24,314 nucleotides of DNA from Schlegelella_A sp035493195 (GTDB lineage Bacteria > Pseudomonadota > Gammaproteobacteria > Burkholderiales > Burkholderiaceae_C), in NCBI GenBank assembly GCA_035493195.1, contig DATJIM010000190.1:1-24314 (forward strand), given 5' to 3'. The position numbers and the translations under genes are program-made. Of this stretch, positions 14,020 to 22,221 are shown one piece after another. A model generated the notes under the pieces. That model did not search any database. It saw only the letters and a program-made list of their open reading frames with translations, and was not told where the DNA came from. How positions within the stretch are numbered: position 1 is the stretch's first letter; every line of letters begins with the position of its first letter.

Positions 14020-16182
14020 ATGACTTTCGCACCCGGTCGCAAACAGCGTTCGCTCCATGCCGACGCCAGCGCGCGCTTTCGCGTCGCGCCGCTCGCGCTC
14101 GCCGTCGCCGGCGCGCTTGGCTGCCTCGGCACCGCAGAGGCACGCATCACCAAGATCGACATCACGACGACGGAATCGCCGACCTTCGGCGGCTACTCGT
14201 GGACGGGAGTCGGGCAGTACGAGAAGCTCGCTGGCAAGGCGTACGGCGAGGTCGACCCGCTCGACCCGAAGAACGCATCGATCGTCGACATCGAGCTCGC
14301 GCCGCGCAACAGCCGTGGCATGGTCGAGTACGCATTCGACTTCTACATCCTGAAGCCGATCGACCTGCGCCGAGGCGCGCACAAGGTGATGTACGAGCCG
14401 CCGAATCGCGGCGGCAAGACCTGGAACACCTTCGGTCGCGTCCCCGGCGGCAACGACCCGGGCTCGATCACCGACCCGACGGTGCTCGCCAACGCGTTCC
14501 TCATGCCGCGCGGCTACACGATGGTCTGGAGCGGCTGGGACAAGTCCGCCGGGACGGCGAACAGCGGGCCGCCGAACTTCAACACGACGATCACGCTGCC
14601 GGTCGCGGTCAACAAGGACGGCAGCACGATCACCGGGCCGGCGTTCGAGTACATCGTCACCGGCGCCGCGACGTACACGCTCAACTATCCGGCGGCATCG
14701 CTCGACAAGACGAAGGCGAAGCTCACCCACCGCGTCCATCTCGACGACGTGCCGGTGCAGATCCCCGACAGCGGCTGGGACTACACCGACGCGAACGGAA
14801 CGGCGATCAAGCTGGCGAGCGGCAACTTCGTGAACAACGACATCTACGAGTTCTCGTACACGGCGAAGAATCCGACCGTCAACGGCCTCGGCTTCGCCGC
14901 CGTCCGCGACTGGAACTCGTGGTTGCGCTCGGCGCGCATGGACGACTTCGGCAACAAGAATCCGCTCGCGCGCGACATCGAGCGCATCTACACCGAGGTC
15001 GTGTCGCAGCCGGGACGCTTCCTCAACGACTTCACCAAGCTCGGCTTCAACCAGGCCGAAGACAACAAGAAGGTCTTCGACGGCATGATGCAGTGGATCG
15101 CCGCCGGCTCGGGCATCAACCTCAACTACCGCTTCTCGCAGCCCGGCCGCACCGAGCGCAACCGCCAGGACCACCTGTTCATCGAGAACCGGTTCCCGTT
15201 CGCCAACGTGCTCGCGACCGACCCGATCACCGGCAAGGTCGACAGCCGCTACGCCAAGTGCGAGATGAACAACACGTGCCCGCTCGCGGTCGAGATCTAT
15301 TCGGCCAACGAGTACTGGGTCAAGACTGCGTCGCTGCTGCACACGACCCCGGACGGCAAGTCCGACCTGCCCGAGTCGCCGTTCGCGCGCAACTACTTCA
15401 TCTCGAGCCACCAGCACGGCGTCGGCAACGCGGCGAGCAAGGGCAACTGCCAGCAGCTCCAGAACCCGCTCAACTCGGCGCCGATCCAGCGCGCGCTCTT
15501 CGTCGCGCTCGACGACTGGAGCAACGGGGTCGCGCCGCCGGCGAGCCGCGTGCCGCGCCTGGACGACGGGACCTTCGCCAATCCGTTGCCGCAGTCGGCG
15601 GTGGGTTTCCCGAACATTCCCGGAGTGACCTACACCGGGCTGAAGACGACGCGCTATCTGTTCGACTACGGCCCGAACTTCTACGCGACCGGGATCGCGA
15701 CGATCAATCCGCCGGTGATCACGCCGCCGTACGAGGACAACCCGCTCAACGGTCCGATCTATCCGAGCTTCGTGCCGAAGACCGACAGCGACGGCAACGA
15801 CATCGCCGGCGTGCGGCTGCCCGATGTCACGGTGCCGCTCGCGACCTACACCGGCTGGGCGCTGCGCTCGGGTCCGCAGGCCAACGACGGCTGCGAATCG
15901 TCAGGCCAGTACATCCCGTTCGCGAAGACCGCTGCCGACCGCGCTGCGACCGGCGATCCGCGGCCGTCGGTCGGAGAGCGCTATCCGTCGTTCGGGATGT
16001 ACCGCGCGGCGGTGAACAAGGCGATCGACGACCTGGTCAAGGATCGGCTCATGCTCTGCGAAGACACCGACGACCAGCAGACGCGGCTGCTCGCGGCCGG
16101 GCTGGCGGCCGGCGTGCCGGCGCCGACCGGAAACGGCAGGCCGCTGCCGATCCCGCACTGCCAGGGCCGCTCCGGACGCTGA
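14020..16182 (+). CDS. Large secreted alpha/beta hydrolase domain protein (Abhydrolase_10 type)
   Basis: 720 residues. An N-terminal segment (FRVAPLALAVAGALGCLGTAEA) is a signal peptide; the mature protein starts about RITKIDITTTESPTFGG. The middle matches the large hydrolase family in which the nucleophile lies in a GxSQ(S/T)GR motif; here the text is VVSQPGRFLNDFTKLGFNQ (Ser329), followed by KKVFDGMMQWIAAGSG and FSQPGRTERNRQDH. Other family segments include YEPPNRGG, GYTMVWSGWD, and ATYTGWALR. Substrates are unknown; related proteins are annotated as esterases or hydrolases. The gene has a strong ribosome site (GAGGAGA at 14009-14015) in a purine-rich leader. Its last 282 bp are overlapped antisense by the ChaN-like gene. 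Confidence 0.85.
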   Translation: MTFAPGRKQRSLHADASARFRVAPLALAVAGALGCLGTAEARITKIDITTTESPTFGGYSWTGVGQYEKLAGKAYGEVDPLDPKNASIVDIELAPRNSRGMVEYAFDFYILKPIDLRRGAHKVMYEPPNRGGKTWNTFGRVPGGNDPGSITDPTVLANAFLMPRGYTMVWSGWDKSAGTANSGPPNFNTTITLPVAVNKDGSTITGPAFEYIVTGAATYTLNYPAASLDKTKAKLTHRVHLDDVPVQIPDSGWDYTDANGTAIKLASGNFVNNDIYEFSYTAKNPTVNGLGFAAVRDWNSWLRSARMDDFGNKNPLARDIERIYTEVVSQPGRFLNDFTKLGFNQAEDNKKVFDGMMQWIAAGSGINLNYRFSQPGRTERNRQDHLFIENRFPFANVLATDPITGKVDSRYAKCEMNNTCPLAVEIYSANEYWVKTASLLHTTPDGKSDLPESPFARNYFISSHQHGVGNAASKGNCQQLQNPLNSAPIQRALFVALDDWSNGVAPPASRVPRLDDGTFANPLPQSAVGFPNIPGVTYTGLKTTRYLFDYGPNFYATGIATINPPVITPPYEDNPLNGPIYPSFVPKTDSDGNDIAGVRLPDVTVPLATYTGWALRSGPQANDGCESSGQYIPFAKTAADRAATGDPRPSVGERYPSFGMYRAAVNKAIDDLVKDRLMLCEDTDDQQTRLLAAGLAAGVPAPTGNGRPLPIPHCQGRSGR

Positions 16183-17019
16183 CGGGCGCGGCGGCGCGAA
16201 GCGGGCGCACGGATCGTCGCGCGCCGCCGGCGGTGCGCGGACGATCGCGTCGAACGCGCCCGCCGGCATCGTGCTGTCGGTCTCGAGGAAGCCGACCGAC
16301 AGCACGCGTGCCGCGTCGAGCGCGAGCCAGCGTGGCACGCCGAGGTCGCGGCGCGCGTGGCCGTTGCCGGCGAGGAGCACCGCGCCGGCCGACGCGTGCT
16401 CGCCCAGCACGTGCGCCATGAACGCGTCGCGCGCGTACTGCGCGCGCGCCATCCGCGGCCAGACGTCGCTCGGCAACGCGTGGCAGTGGCCGGCGTCGAT
16501 CTCGCGCTCCTGATCCGCCTGCCACGCCGGATCGATCGTGCGGTCGAGGCCGAGCGCGGCGATCGTGCCGCGATCGAAGACGGCGTCGTAGCCGCCGCGG
16601 ACGATGCGCGCGGTGTCCGCCGCCGAGACGTTGCCGGCGACGAGCGGCACGCGGTGGGCGAGCGCGAGCGCGATGTACGGGCGGTAGTCGTCCCAGTTCC
16701 AGCCGCTGCGCTGCGGCGCCGCGACGTCGATGACGTGCTGCGCGTCGTCGGGGCGCTCGCGGCGCGCGCGCTCGATGTCGGCCTGACGCTCGCGGTCGAA
16801 CTGCTCCATCACGATCGTCGGCCGCCAGCCGGCGGCGAACGCGCGCTCGAGCACCTCGAGCCGAAGTCGCAGCAACGCGTGGTTGTCGTGCACTTCGCCG
16901 AGCAGCACGACCGCGTCGCCGTGCAGACGCGCTTCCCAGCCGTTCTCCAGCGGCGGTGCGGCGCACGAAGCGAGGACCATGCTCAGCGTGGCCGCGAGCG
17001 CGGCGCCGATGCGCTTCAC
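15901..17019 (-). CDS. ChaN-type haem/iron-binding lipoprotein with C-terminal antisense extension
   Basis: 372 residues if read to the first stop. A lipobox is clear: MKRIGAALAATLSMVLASC with the lipid-carrying Cys19. The core reads GDAVVLLGEVHDNHALLR, TIVMEQFDRERQADIERA, GWNWDDYRPYIALALA, VPLVAGNVSAADTARI, AQYARDAFMAHVL and VLLAGNGHARRDLGVPRW, matching ChaN/Tiki-superfamily iron-regulated lipoproteins (haem-binding, membrane-anchored). Homologous proteins end near DDPCARF; here no stop follows, and 94 more residues are read antisense through the end of the secreted hydrolase gene. That tail is Arg-rich and looks like shadow sequence. Start is GTG at 17017-17019, overlapping the DHFR-like stop by GTGA, so translation is coupled. 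No known iron-uptake gene is nearby. Confidence 0.82.
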   Translation of the reverse strand: MKRIGAALAATLSMVLASCAAPPLENGWEARLHGDAVVLLGEVHDNHALLRLRLEVLERAFAAGWRPTIVMEQFDRERQADIERARRERPDDAQHVIDVAAPQRSGWNWDDYRPYIALALAHRVPLVAGNVSAADTARIVRGGYDAVFDRGTIAALGLDRTIDPAWQADQEREIDAGHCHALPSDVWPRMARAQYARDAFMAHVLGEHASAGAVLLAGNGHARRDLGVPRWLALDAARVLSVGFLETDSTMPAGAFDAIVRAPPAARDDPCARFAPPRPSASGAALAVRDRQRPAVSGRRRHAGRQPGREQPRLLVVGVFAEHEPILDQVVDRLVHRRAVHPERRIALSDRRPRIAGRSAVGSGLRERDVLA

Positions 17020-17675
17020 GTCGACCCGCGCGCTGCCTTTGCGAGAACGACGTGCAGCGCGTTCTCGGTCGCGGCGTGGCGCACCACCGAAAAGCCGAGC
17101 GCCGGCAGGTCGATTCCGGCAAACAGCGCTTCGCCGCCGCCGAGCAGCGCCGGCGCCATCGCGAGATGGAGTTCGTCGACGAGGCCGGCAAGCAGGTACT
17201 GGCGAACGGTCGCGACGCCGCCGCCGATCCGCACGTCGGCGCCGCGCGCGGCGTCTCGCGCGCGTTCGAGCGCGGACTCGATCCCGTCGGTGACGAAGTG
17301 GAACGTCGTCCCGCCCGCCATCGCGAGCGGTGCACGCGCGTGGTGGGTGAGGACGAAGACCGGGACGTGGTACGGCGGCTCGTCGCCCCACCAGCCTTTC
17401 CATTCGCCGTCGGGCCACGGCCCGCGCACCGGGCCGAACATGTTGCGGCCGAGGATCCAGGCGCCGACGCCGGCGAAGCTCGCGCCGGCGAATTCCTCGT
17501 CGACTCCGGTCGTGCCGCCGCCGTTGCCGAACATCGCCTGGAACGTCCGCGTCGGCCACGCCCAGGCGTGCAACTGCTCGCCGCCGATGCCGAGCGGCGC
17601 CGCGAGGCTCTGCTCGCGGCCGGCACCGTAGCCGTCGAGCGAAACGCTGAACGCGGCCACTCTCACCTTTGCCAT
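17016..17675 (-). CDS. Dihydrofolate reductase family protein (RibD C-terminal domain)
   Basis: 219 residues. It starts VAAFSVSLDGYGAG and carries GAWILGRNMFGPVRGPW, FVLTHHARAPLAM, DVRIGGGVATVRQYLLAGLV and LHLAMAPALLGGGEALF, the pattern of the RibD-C family, whose members are often annotated dihydrofolate reductase but usually are not true folate enzymes; NADPH-dependent reduction is expected, the substrate is unknown. The ATG (17673-17675) has a strong ribosome site, AAAGGAG, reading from 17690 on the minus strand. It overlaps the ChaN gene by 4 bp. Only 33 bp separate it from the divergent metallo-hydrolase start, so promoters must sit in or between the coding starts. Confidence 0.9.
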   Translation of the reverse strand: MAKVRVAAFSVSLDGYGAGREQSLAAPLGIGGEQLHAWAWPTRTFQAMFGNGGGTTGVDEEFAGASFAGVGAWILGRNMFGPVRGPWPDGEWKGWWGDEPPYHVPVFVLTHHARAPLAMAGGTTFHFVTDGIESALERARDAARGADVRIGGGVATVRQYLLAGLVDELHLAMAPALLGGGEALFAGIDLPALGFSVVRHAATENALHVVLAKAARGST

Positions 17676-17708
17676 CGCTGTCACTCCTTTGCGGCCATAG
17701 TGTGCAAC

Positions 17709-18758
17709 GTGCGCACGACGCTCGATGTCCGTCTGGTCGATCCCGGGGCCTTCGAGCCCGGGCTCGTCGTCGATGTCCGCGACGAGAAGCGCGCGCTGCT
17801 GGTCGATCTCGGCGAGATCGACCGGCTCGCGCCGCGCGTGCTGCTGCGCGTCTCGCACGCCTTCGTCAGCCACACGCACATGGACCACTTCGCCGGCTTC
17901 GACCATCTGCTCGCGCTCGGCCTCGGCCGCATGCGAAAGCTCGTGCTCTGGGGCGGCCCGGGCTTCGTCGAGCAGGTCGAGCACAAGCTGCGCGCGTACA
18001 CCTGGAACGTCGTCCACCGCTACGAGGTGCCGATGACGATCGAGGCGCACGCGATCGGCGACGACGGCACGAGGACGCAGGCGACGTTCGAGAGCGCGCA
18101 GCGGTTCGCGCGCAGCGACGGCGCGACGGAAGGCGCTGCCGCGTCGCCAGGCGACGTCGCTGTGCTCCTCGACGAGCCGCTCTTTCGGGTCAGCGCGTGC
18201 ATCGTCGATCACGAGATGGCGGTGCTCGCGTTCGCGATCGACGAGAAGGCGCAGGTGCGCGTCGCCGTCGACCGCATCGCGGCGATGGGACTCGCGACCG
18301 GTGCCTGGCTGCGCACGCTGAAGCAGGCGGTGCTCGCCGGCGCGCCCGACGAGACGGCGATCGAGCTCGCGTGGCGCGACCGCAGCGGCGAGCACGCCGA
18401 GCGGCGCAGCGTCGGCGAGCTGCGCCCGCTCGTCCTCGACACGATCCCCGGACGTCGGATCGGCTACGTCACCGACCTGCGCTTCACACCCGACAACGTC
18501 GAGCGGCTCGCGCGCCTGCTCGACGGCGTCGACGTGCTGCATATCGAGGCGGTCTTTCTCGACCGCGACCGCGACCAGGCGCTGCGCAAGAACCACCTCA
18601 CGGCGCGGCAGGCAGGCGAGATTGCGCGCCGCGTGCGCGCGAAGAAAGTGGTGCCGTTCCACTTCTCGCCGCGCTATCGCGACAAGGACGAAGGCGCGTT
18701 GCGCGCCGAGGTCGCCGCTTGGCACGAGGCGTGCCCAACGGCATGCTCGCAATCCTGA
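17709..18758 (+). CDS. Metallo-beta-lactamase-fold hydrolase, ribonuclease Z-like
   Basis: 349 residues, cytoplasmic. The metal site is intact: SHTHMDHFAGFDHLL (H55, H57, D59, H60), D256 in GYVTDLRF, and H318 in VPFHFSPRY. The long middle section and LHIEAVFLDRDRDQALRKNH then AGEIARRVRAKKVV match the RNase Z-like branch. It may process tRNA 3' ends or act on another phosphodiester; true tRNase Z is usually shorter and its exosite arm is not obvious here. Start taken as GTG 17709 (VRTTLDV); a GTG at 17700 in frame is an alternative, and neither has a ribosome site. Divergent from the DHFR-like gene. Confidence 0.85.
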   Translation: MRTTLDVRLVDPGAFEPGLVVDVRDEKRALLVDLGEIDRLAPRVLLRVSHAFVSHTHMDHFAGFDHLLALGLGRMRKLVLWGGPGFVEQVEHKLRAYTWNVVHRYEVPMTIEAHAIGDDGTRTQATFESAQRFARSDGATEGAAASPGDVAVLLDEPLFRVSACIVDHEMAVLAFAIDEKAQVRVAVDRIAAMGLATGAWLRTLKQAVLAGAPDETAIELAWRDRSGEHAERRSVGELRPLVLDTIPGRRIGYVTDLRFTPDNVERLARLLDGVDVLHIEAVFLDRDRDQALRKNHLTARQAGEIARRVRAKKVVPFHFSPRYRDKDEGALRAEVAAWHEACPTACSQS

Positions 18759-18780
18759 GGCGCACTACTCGCCTGGCGCG

Positions 18781-18809
18781 TTTACATGCGACGCGCGCAC
18801 TCCTAGGAT
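18781..18809 (+). promoter_or_regulatory. sigma-70-type promoter of the NHL-repeat gene
   Basis: TTTACA (18781-18786, 5 of 6 -35 bases), exactly 17 bp, then TAGGAT (18804-18809, 4 of 6 -10 bases). Transcription would begin near 18816, giving a leader of about 130 nt to the ATG at 18945. This is the best promoter by eye in the window, in a GC-rich background where such hexamers are scarce. Confidence 0.55.
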
Positions 18810-18944
18810 CGTTCGCACGGTGGGCACGGGAGGAGCGGCGTGGCGCGCCGTTCCGTTCTCCGCGGTCGCCGTGGCGCTCTCGTGCGACGGCTCCGGGTCG
18901 TCGCAGCGAAAGAAGACAAAGAGACGAACGAAGGAGACGATCTC

Positions 18945-20168
18945 ATGCGAACGCTACGACTTGCTTCCGTCGTTGCCGCGGCCGCGGTGACGGCGGCGAC
19001 CGCCGGCCTGCTGCTCTGGTCCGACCAGAGCGAGGCCCAGAGGGGCGGACCGAGGGTGACCAAGTACCAAGTCGACGGCAATTGGCCCAAGCCGTTCCCG
19101 TCGACGCCAGATCCGGTGACCGGTCGGCCGCGGACGTGGATTCCCGGCGAGGTCGCAGGCACCTGCGTCGACTCGCAGGACAACGTCTACATCGTCACCC
19201 GCGGCAACCTGATCTCGCCCGAGGACGTCAAGGGCGTCGCGGCGCCGCCGGTGATGGGCTTCGATCCGGCCGGCAACACGATCGCTGGCTGGGGCGACCG
19301 CAACGTGCTGCCGAACGGCATCCACGGCTGCTTCATCGACTACCAGGACAACATCTGGATCGCCGGCAACGGCGACGGCATCGTCCAGAAGTACACCAAG
19401 GCCGGGGTGCTGCTGCTGCAGATCGGCACCCGCGGCGTGTGCGACAACCCGCCGGCGAACACGTGCGGCAACTCGGGCGCCAACCCGAACGCGAACCAGA
19501 GCCACACGCTGCTCAACCAGCCGGCCGACATGTACATCGATCCCAACCCGGATCCGGTGACCGGTCAGCGCGGCAGCATCTACATCGCCGACGGCTACGG
19601 CAACCACCGCGTCGTGGTCTTCGACGCGCAGGGCAACTACCTGCGCCAATGGGGCGGGGTCGCGGGCACGGTGAACAACGTCGTCCTGGACTTCCCCGAC
19701 AAGTTCGGTGCCGGCGACGGCGGGCACCCGCACTGTGTCGTGATCGGCAATGACTTCATGGTCTACGTCTGCGACCGCCAGGACGACCGCATCCAGGTGT
19801 TCACGAAGCTCGGCCAGCTCGTGAAGGTCATTCCGGTCATTCCAGGCACCGGCGCGACGCCGGGTCCGCACGGCGAGGCACCGCTCAACACCGCCGGCTC
19901 GGCGTGGGACCTCGACTTCTCGACCGACCCCGGTCAGTCGATCATGTACGAGGCCGACGGCGGCAACGAGCAGATGCTGCAGATGGACCGCGTCGTCGGC
20001 ACGATCCTCGACAAGTTCGGGCAGCCGGGCCGGCAGGCAGGACAGTTCACGTTCCTGCACACGGTCGCGCGTGACTCGAAGGGCAACCTCTACACCGGCG
20101 AGACGATCAACGGCCGCCGGATCCAGAAGTTCGTCCCGTGCCGCGGTCTGCAAGGCCGCTGCAACTGA
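18945..20168 (+). CDS. Secreted NHL-repeat beta-propeller protein
   Basis: 407 residues. The signal peptide is near the start (MRTLRLASVVAAAAVTAATA, then GLLLWSDQSEAQRGG). The mature part has repeated strands typical of NHL propellers: GTCVDSQDNVYIVTRG, HGCFIDYQDNIWIAGNGDG, SIYIADGYGNHRVVVFDAQG, FMVYVCDRQDDRIQVFTK, ARDSKGNLYTGETINGRRIQ, with the DxxGNxY-like blades. Such proteins are binding scaffolds or lyase/esterase-like enzymes in the periplasm; function here is unknown. Start is ATG 18945 after AAGGAG (18931-18936). A GTG at 18840 in the same frame has GGGAGGAG four bases before it and would add 35 residues before the signal peptide, so the ATG is preferred. HupE overlaps its 3' end by 31 bp. 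Confidence 0.88.
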   Translation: MRTLRLASVVAAAAVTAATAGLLLWSDQSEAQRGGPRVTKYQVDGNWPKPFPSTPDPVTGRPRTWIPGEVAGTCVDSQDNVYIVTRGNLISPEDVKGVAAPPVMGFDPAGNTIAGWGDRNVLPNGIHGCFIDYQDNIWIAGNGDGIVQKYTKAGVLLLQIGTRGVCDNPPANTCGNSGANPNANQSHTLLNQPADMYIDPNPDPVTGQRGSIYIADGYGNHRVVVFDAQGNYLRQWGGVAGTVNNVVLDFPDKFGAGDGGHPHCVVIGNDFMVYVCDRQDDRIQVFTKLGQLVKVIPVIPGTGATPGPHGEAPLNTAGSAWDLDFSTDPGQSIMYEADGGNEQMLQMDRVVGTILDKFGQPGRQAGQFTFLHTVARDSKGNLYTGETINGRRIQKFVPCRGLQGRCN

Positions 20169-21454
20169 CGCGCGCGTTCGCGCTCGCGGCGGCGCTCGTC
20201 GCCGCGGGCGCCGCGTGGGCGCACGAGTTCACGCTCGAAGCGCTGGTCAGCGCCTTCTTCAAGGTCGAAGGGAAGGAGGCGCACCTCGTCATCCGCGCAC
20301 CGCTCTACCTGTTCAAGGCGGTCCGCTTCCCGGTGCGCAACATCGAGGTCGACACCGAGCACTCGGGCGAGGCCATGCAGCGCGCGCTCGCCGCGTTGCA
20401 GTACGGCATGGTCGTCACCGCGGACGGCAAGCCGCTGCAGGCGAGCGCCGCGAGCGGGCGCCTCGCGCTGCCGTCGGACCGCTCGTTCGACACCTACGAG
20501 CACGCGGCGGCGCACGTCGCCGCGCCGCTCGAGCCCGATACCCACATCGTCGTCGACCAGGGCTACGTCGACGCGCACATCGTCTATCCGATCGAATCCC
20601 CGGACGCCGTCTTCGCGCTCTCGACGTCGGCCGGCAAGGAGATCGGCACCAAGCTCGCGATCCGGTTCCTCGGCGCGCACGGCGAGGACCGCGCGGTGCT
20701 CGTCAAGAGCGGCACGGGAACGGTCGAGCTCAACCCGAGCCTGCTCGGCGCGGCACGCGGCTTCGTCGGCCTCGGCATCATGCACATCGCGACCGGGCTC
20801 GACCACCTGCTGTTCCTGCTCTGCCTGGTCGCGCCGCTGCGCCGCGTCAAGCCGCTGCTGGCGATCATCACCGGCTTCACCGTCGCGCACTCGTTCACGC
20901 TGATCGGCTCGGCGTTCGGCCTCGCGCCGCAGGGCGCGTGGTTCGGCCCCTTCGTCGAGATGATGATCGCGATCTCGATCGTCTATATGGCGATCGAGAA
21001 CGTCCTTGGCGTCAGCGTCACGCGTCGTGCGCTGCTCGCGATCGGTTTCGGTCTGGTGCACGGCTTCGCGTTCTCGCAAGGGCTGCAGGAACAGCTGCAG
21101 TTCGCCGGCGCGCACCTCATCACGGCCCTCTTCGCATTCAACATCGGCATCGAGATCGGGCAGCTGCTCGCGCTCGCGGTGATGCTGCCGCTCCTCATGC
21201 TCGTCCTCCGCCACGTGCTGACGGGACGGGTCGGCTCGATCATCCTCGCGCTCCTCATCGGCCACGTCGCCTGGCACTGGATGGTCGATCGCTGGGACGC
21301 GCTGGGCCGGATGCCGTGGCCGAGCCTCGGTGTCGCCGACCTGGTTCCGGTGCTGCTCTGGTCGGTCGGCCTCGTCGCTGCGGCGGCCGGGGTGCGCGTG
21401 GTGCTGTCGAAGCTGCGCGTCGAGCCCGCGATCGCGCCGCGCGGCGAGCGCTGA
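20138..21454 (+). CDS. HupE/UreJ-family membrane protein with periplasmic N-terminal domain
   Basis: 438 residues. The signal peptide ends at AAWA, so the mature protein would begin with His-Glu (H29). About 180 periplasmic residues follow, then six or seven membrane segments beginning GLGIMHIATGLDHLLFLLCLV (H216, D222, H223), with FTVAHSFTLIG, LVHGFAFSQGL and FNIGIEIGQLLALA, the His/Asp pattern of HupE/UreJ nickel or cobalt permease-like proteins. Metal transport is the family expectation; no urease or hydrogenase gene is nearby. The start GTG at 20138 lies inside the NHL gene and overlaps it by 31 bp, so the two are coupled. Confidence 0.87.
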   Translation: MPRSARPLQLTRAFALAAALVAAGAAWAHEFTLEALVSAFFKVEGKEAHLVIRAPLYLFKAVRFPVRNIEVDTEHSGEAMQRALAALQYGMVVTADGKPLQASAASGRLALPSDRSFDTYEHAAAHVAAPLEPDTHIVVDQGYVDAHIVYPIESPDAVFALSTSAGKEIGTKLAIRFLGAHGEDRAVLVKSGTGTVELNPSLLGAARGFVGLGIMHIATGLDHLLFLLCLVAPLRRVKPLLAIITGFTVAHSFTLIGSAFGLAPQGAWFGPFVEMMIAISIVYMAIENVLGVSVTRRALLAIGFGLVHGFAFSQGLQEQLQFAGAHLITALFAFNIGIEIGQLLALAVMLPLLMLVLRHVLTGRVGSIILALLIGHVAWHWMVDRWDALGRMPWPSLGVADLVPVLLWSVGLVAAAAGVRVVLSKLRVEPAIAPRGER

Positions 21455-21498
21455 CCGCGCCCGAAGCGGCGCCCGGAACGCCAAGATTCGCACGGTCG

Positions 21499-21514
21499 GC
21501 GCCCGCGGGTGCGC
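21499..21514. other. imperfect 16-bp palindrome in the gap after HupE
   Basis: GCGCCCGCGGGTGCGC can form a short GC-rich hairpin (one mismatch). No T-run follows. The gap 21455-21592 shows no gene and no clear promoter; this is the only structure I noticed there. It may be a chance feature of GC-rich DNA. Confidence 0.2.
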
Positions 21515-21592
21515 TCGCCAGGGACGCGCGGGCTCAAGCGCGCCGCCAAGGGCGCCGAAACGACGTAGGTCGAAAAGCCGCACGAGCAGGCC

Positions 21593-22189
21593 ATGTCCGC
21601 CAAACCATCGAAGTCGATCGAGTCGCGTGGCGACGCCGGCGCGCGGCCGCCCAAGCGCCGCTCGCTCGACTGGGTGCGCGAGGTCCTCGGCCGCCAGATC
21701 CGCCTCGAGCATGGGCGCAAGCACCAGGCACAGCGTCCAGCGAGCGAGAAGCGCGACGATGCCGAGCCGGCGGCGATGTCGCTCGTGATGCAGCAGTGCG
21801 CCGAGATCGGCGCGCGCCTCCTGATCCACGATCCGGCGACGCAGCCGGTGCGCCATCTCTTCATCCTCCACGACGAGTTGCGCAACGGTGGCTGGGAACG
21901 CGTCGAGAAGCTGCCGCTCAAGGTCATCGACCGCGCTCTCACCGAGGCCGAGATCCTCGAGTGCTCGGAGCCGTCGCCGCTGCTGACGACGATCGTCGCC
22001 GAGCTGCGCGAGCACAAGGCCGCCGGCGAGGCGCGCGCCGCACGCGAGGCCGCCGAGGGCGACTGGGAGGTTCCGAAGGTGCCCGAGGTCTCGGACAGCG
22101 ACTTCGCCGAGTGGGAGCTGATGGAGCGCAGCTGGGCGGGAACGGTCCCGGCCGGCCTCGACATCCCCGTCCGCGACACGACGATGTGA
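21593..22189 (+). CDS. Conserved hypothetical protein
   Basis: 198 residues, cytoplasmic, function not recognised. A basic, low-complexity N-terminus (PPKRRSLDWVREVLGRQIRL) is followed by a globular part: MQQCAEIGARLLIHDPATQP, VRHLFILHDELRNGGWERVE, VIDRALTEAEILECSEPSPL, an Ala/Glu-rich helix, and an end DFAEWELMERSWAGTVPAGL. The middle (VRHL...HDEL..GW) and the WAGTxP end look strongly conserved and I recall similar betaproteobacterial hypothetical proteins. No DNA-binding or catalytic motif is seen. The gene ends in a GTGA overlap with a possible start of the HD-GYP gene, so they may act together. ATG 21593 has only a weak ribosome site. Confidence 0.78.
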   Translation: MSAKPSKSIESRGDAGARPPKRRSLDWVREVLGRQIRLEHGRKHQAQRPASEKRDDAEPAAMSLVMQQCAEIGARLLIHDPATQPVRHLFILHDELRNGGWERVEKLPLKVIDRALTEAEILECSEPSPLLTTIVAELREHKAAGEARAAREAAEGDWEVPKVPEVSDSDFAEWELMERSWAGTVPAGLDIPVRDTTM

Positions 22190-22221
22190 CGACGGCCGCG
22201 CGCACGCGGCCGCCATCCGCG

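Noticed and set aside
20071..22185. Upstream extension of the HD-GYP frame across the NHL and HupE genes
   Set aside because: The frame is merely free of stops; the sequence is Arg-rich and unlike any protein, while the true genes there have clear motifs in other frames.
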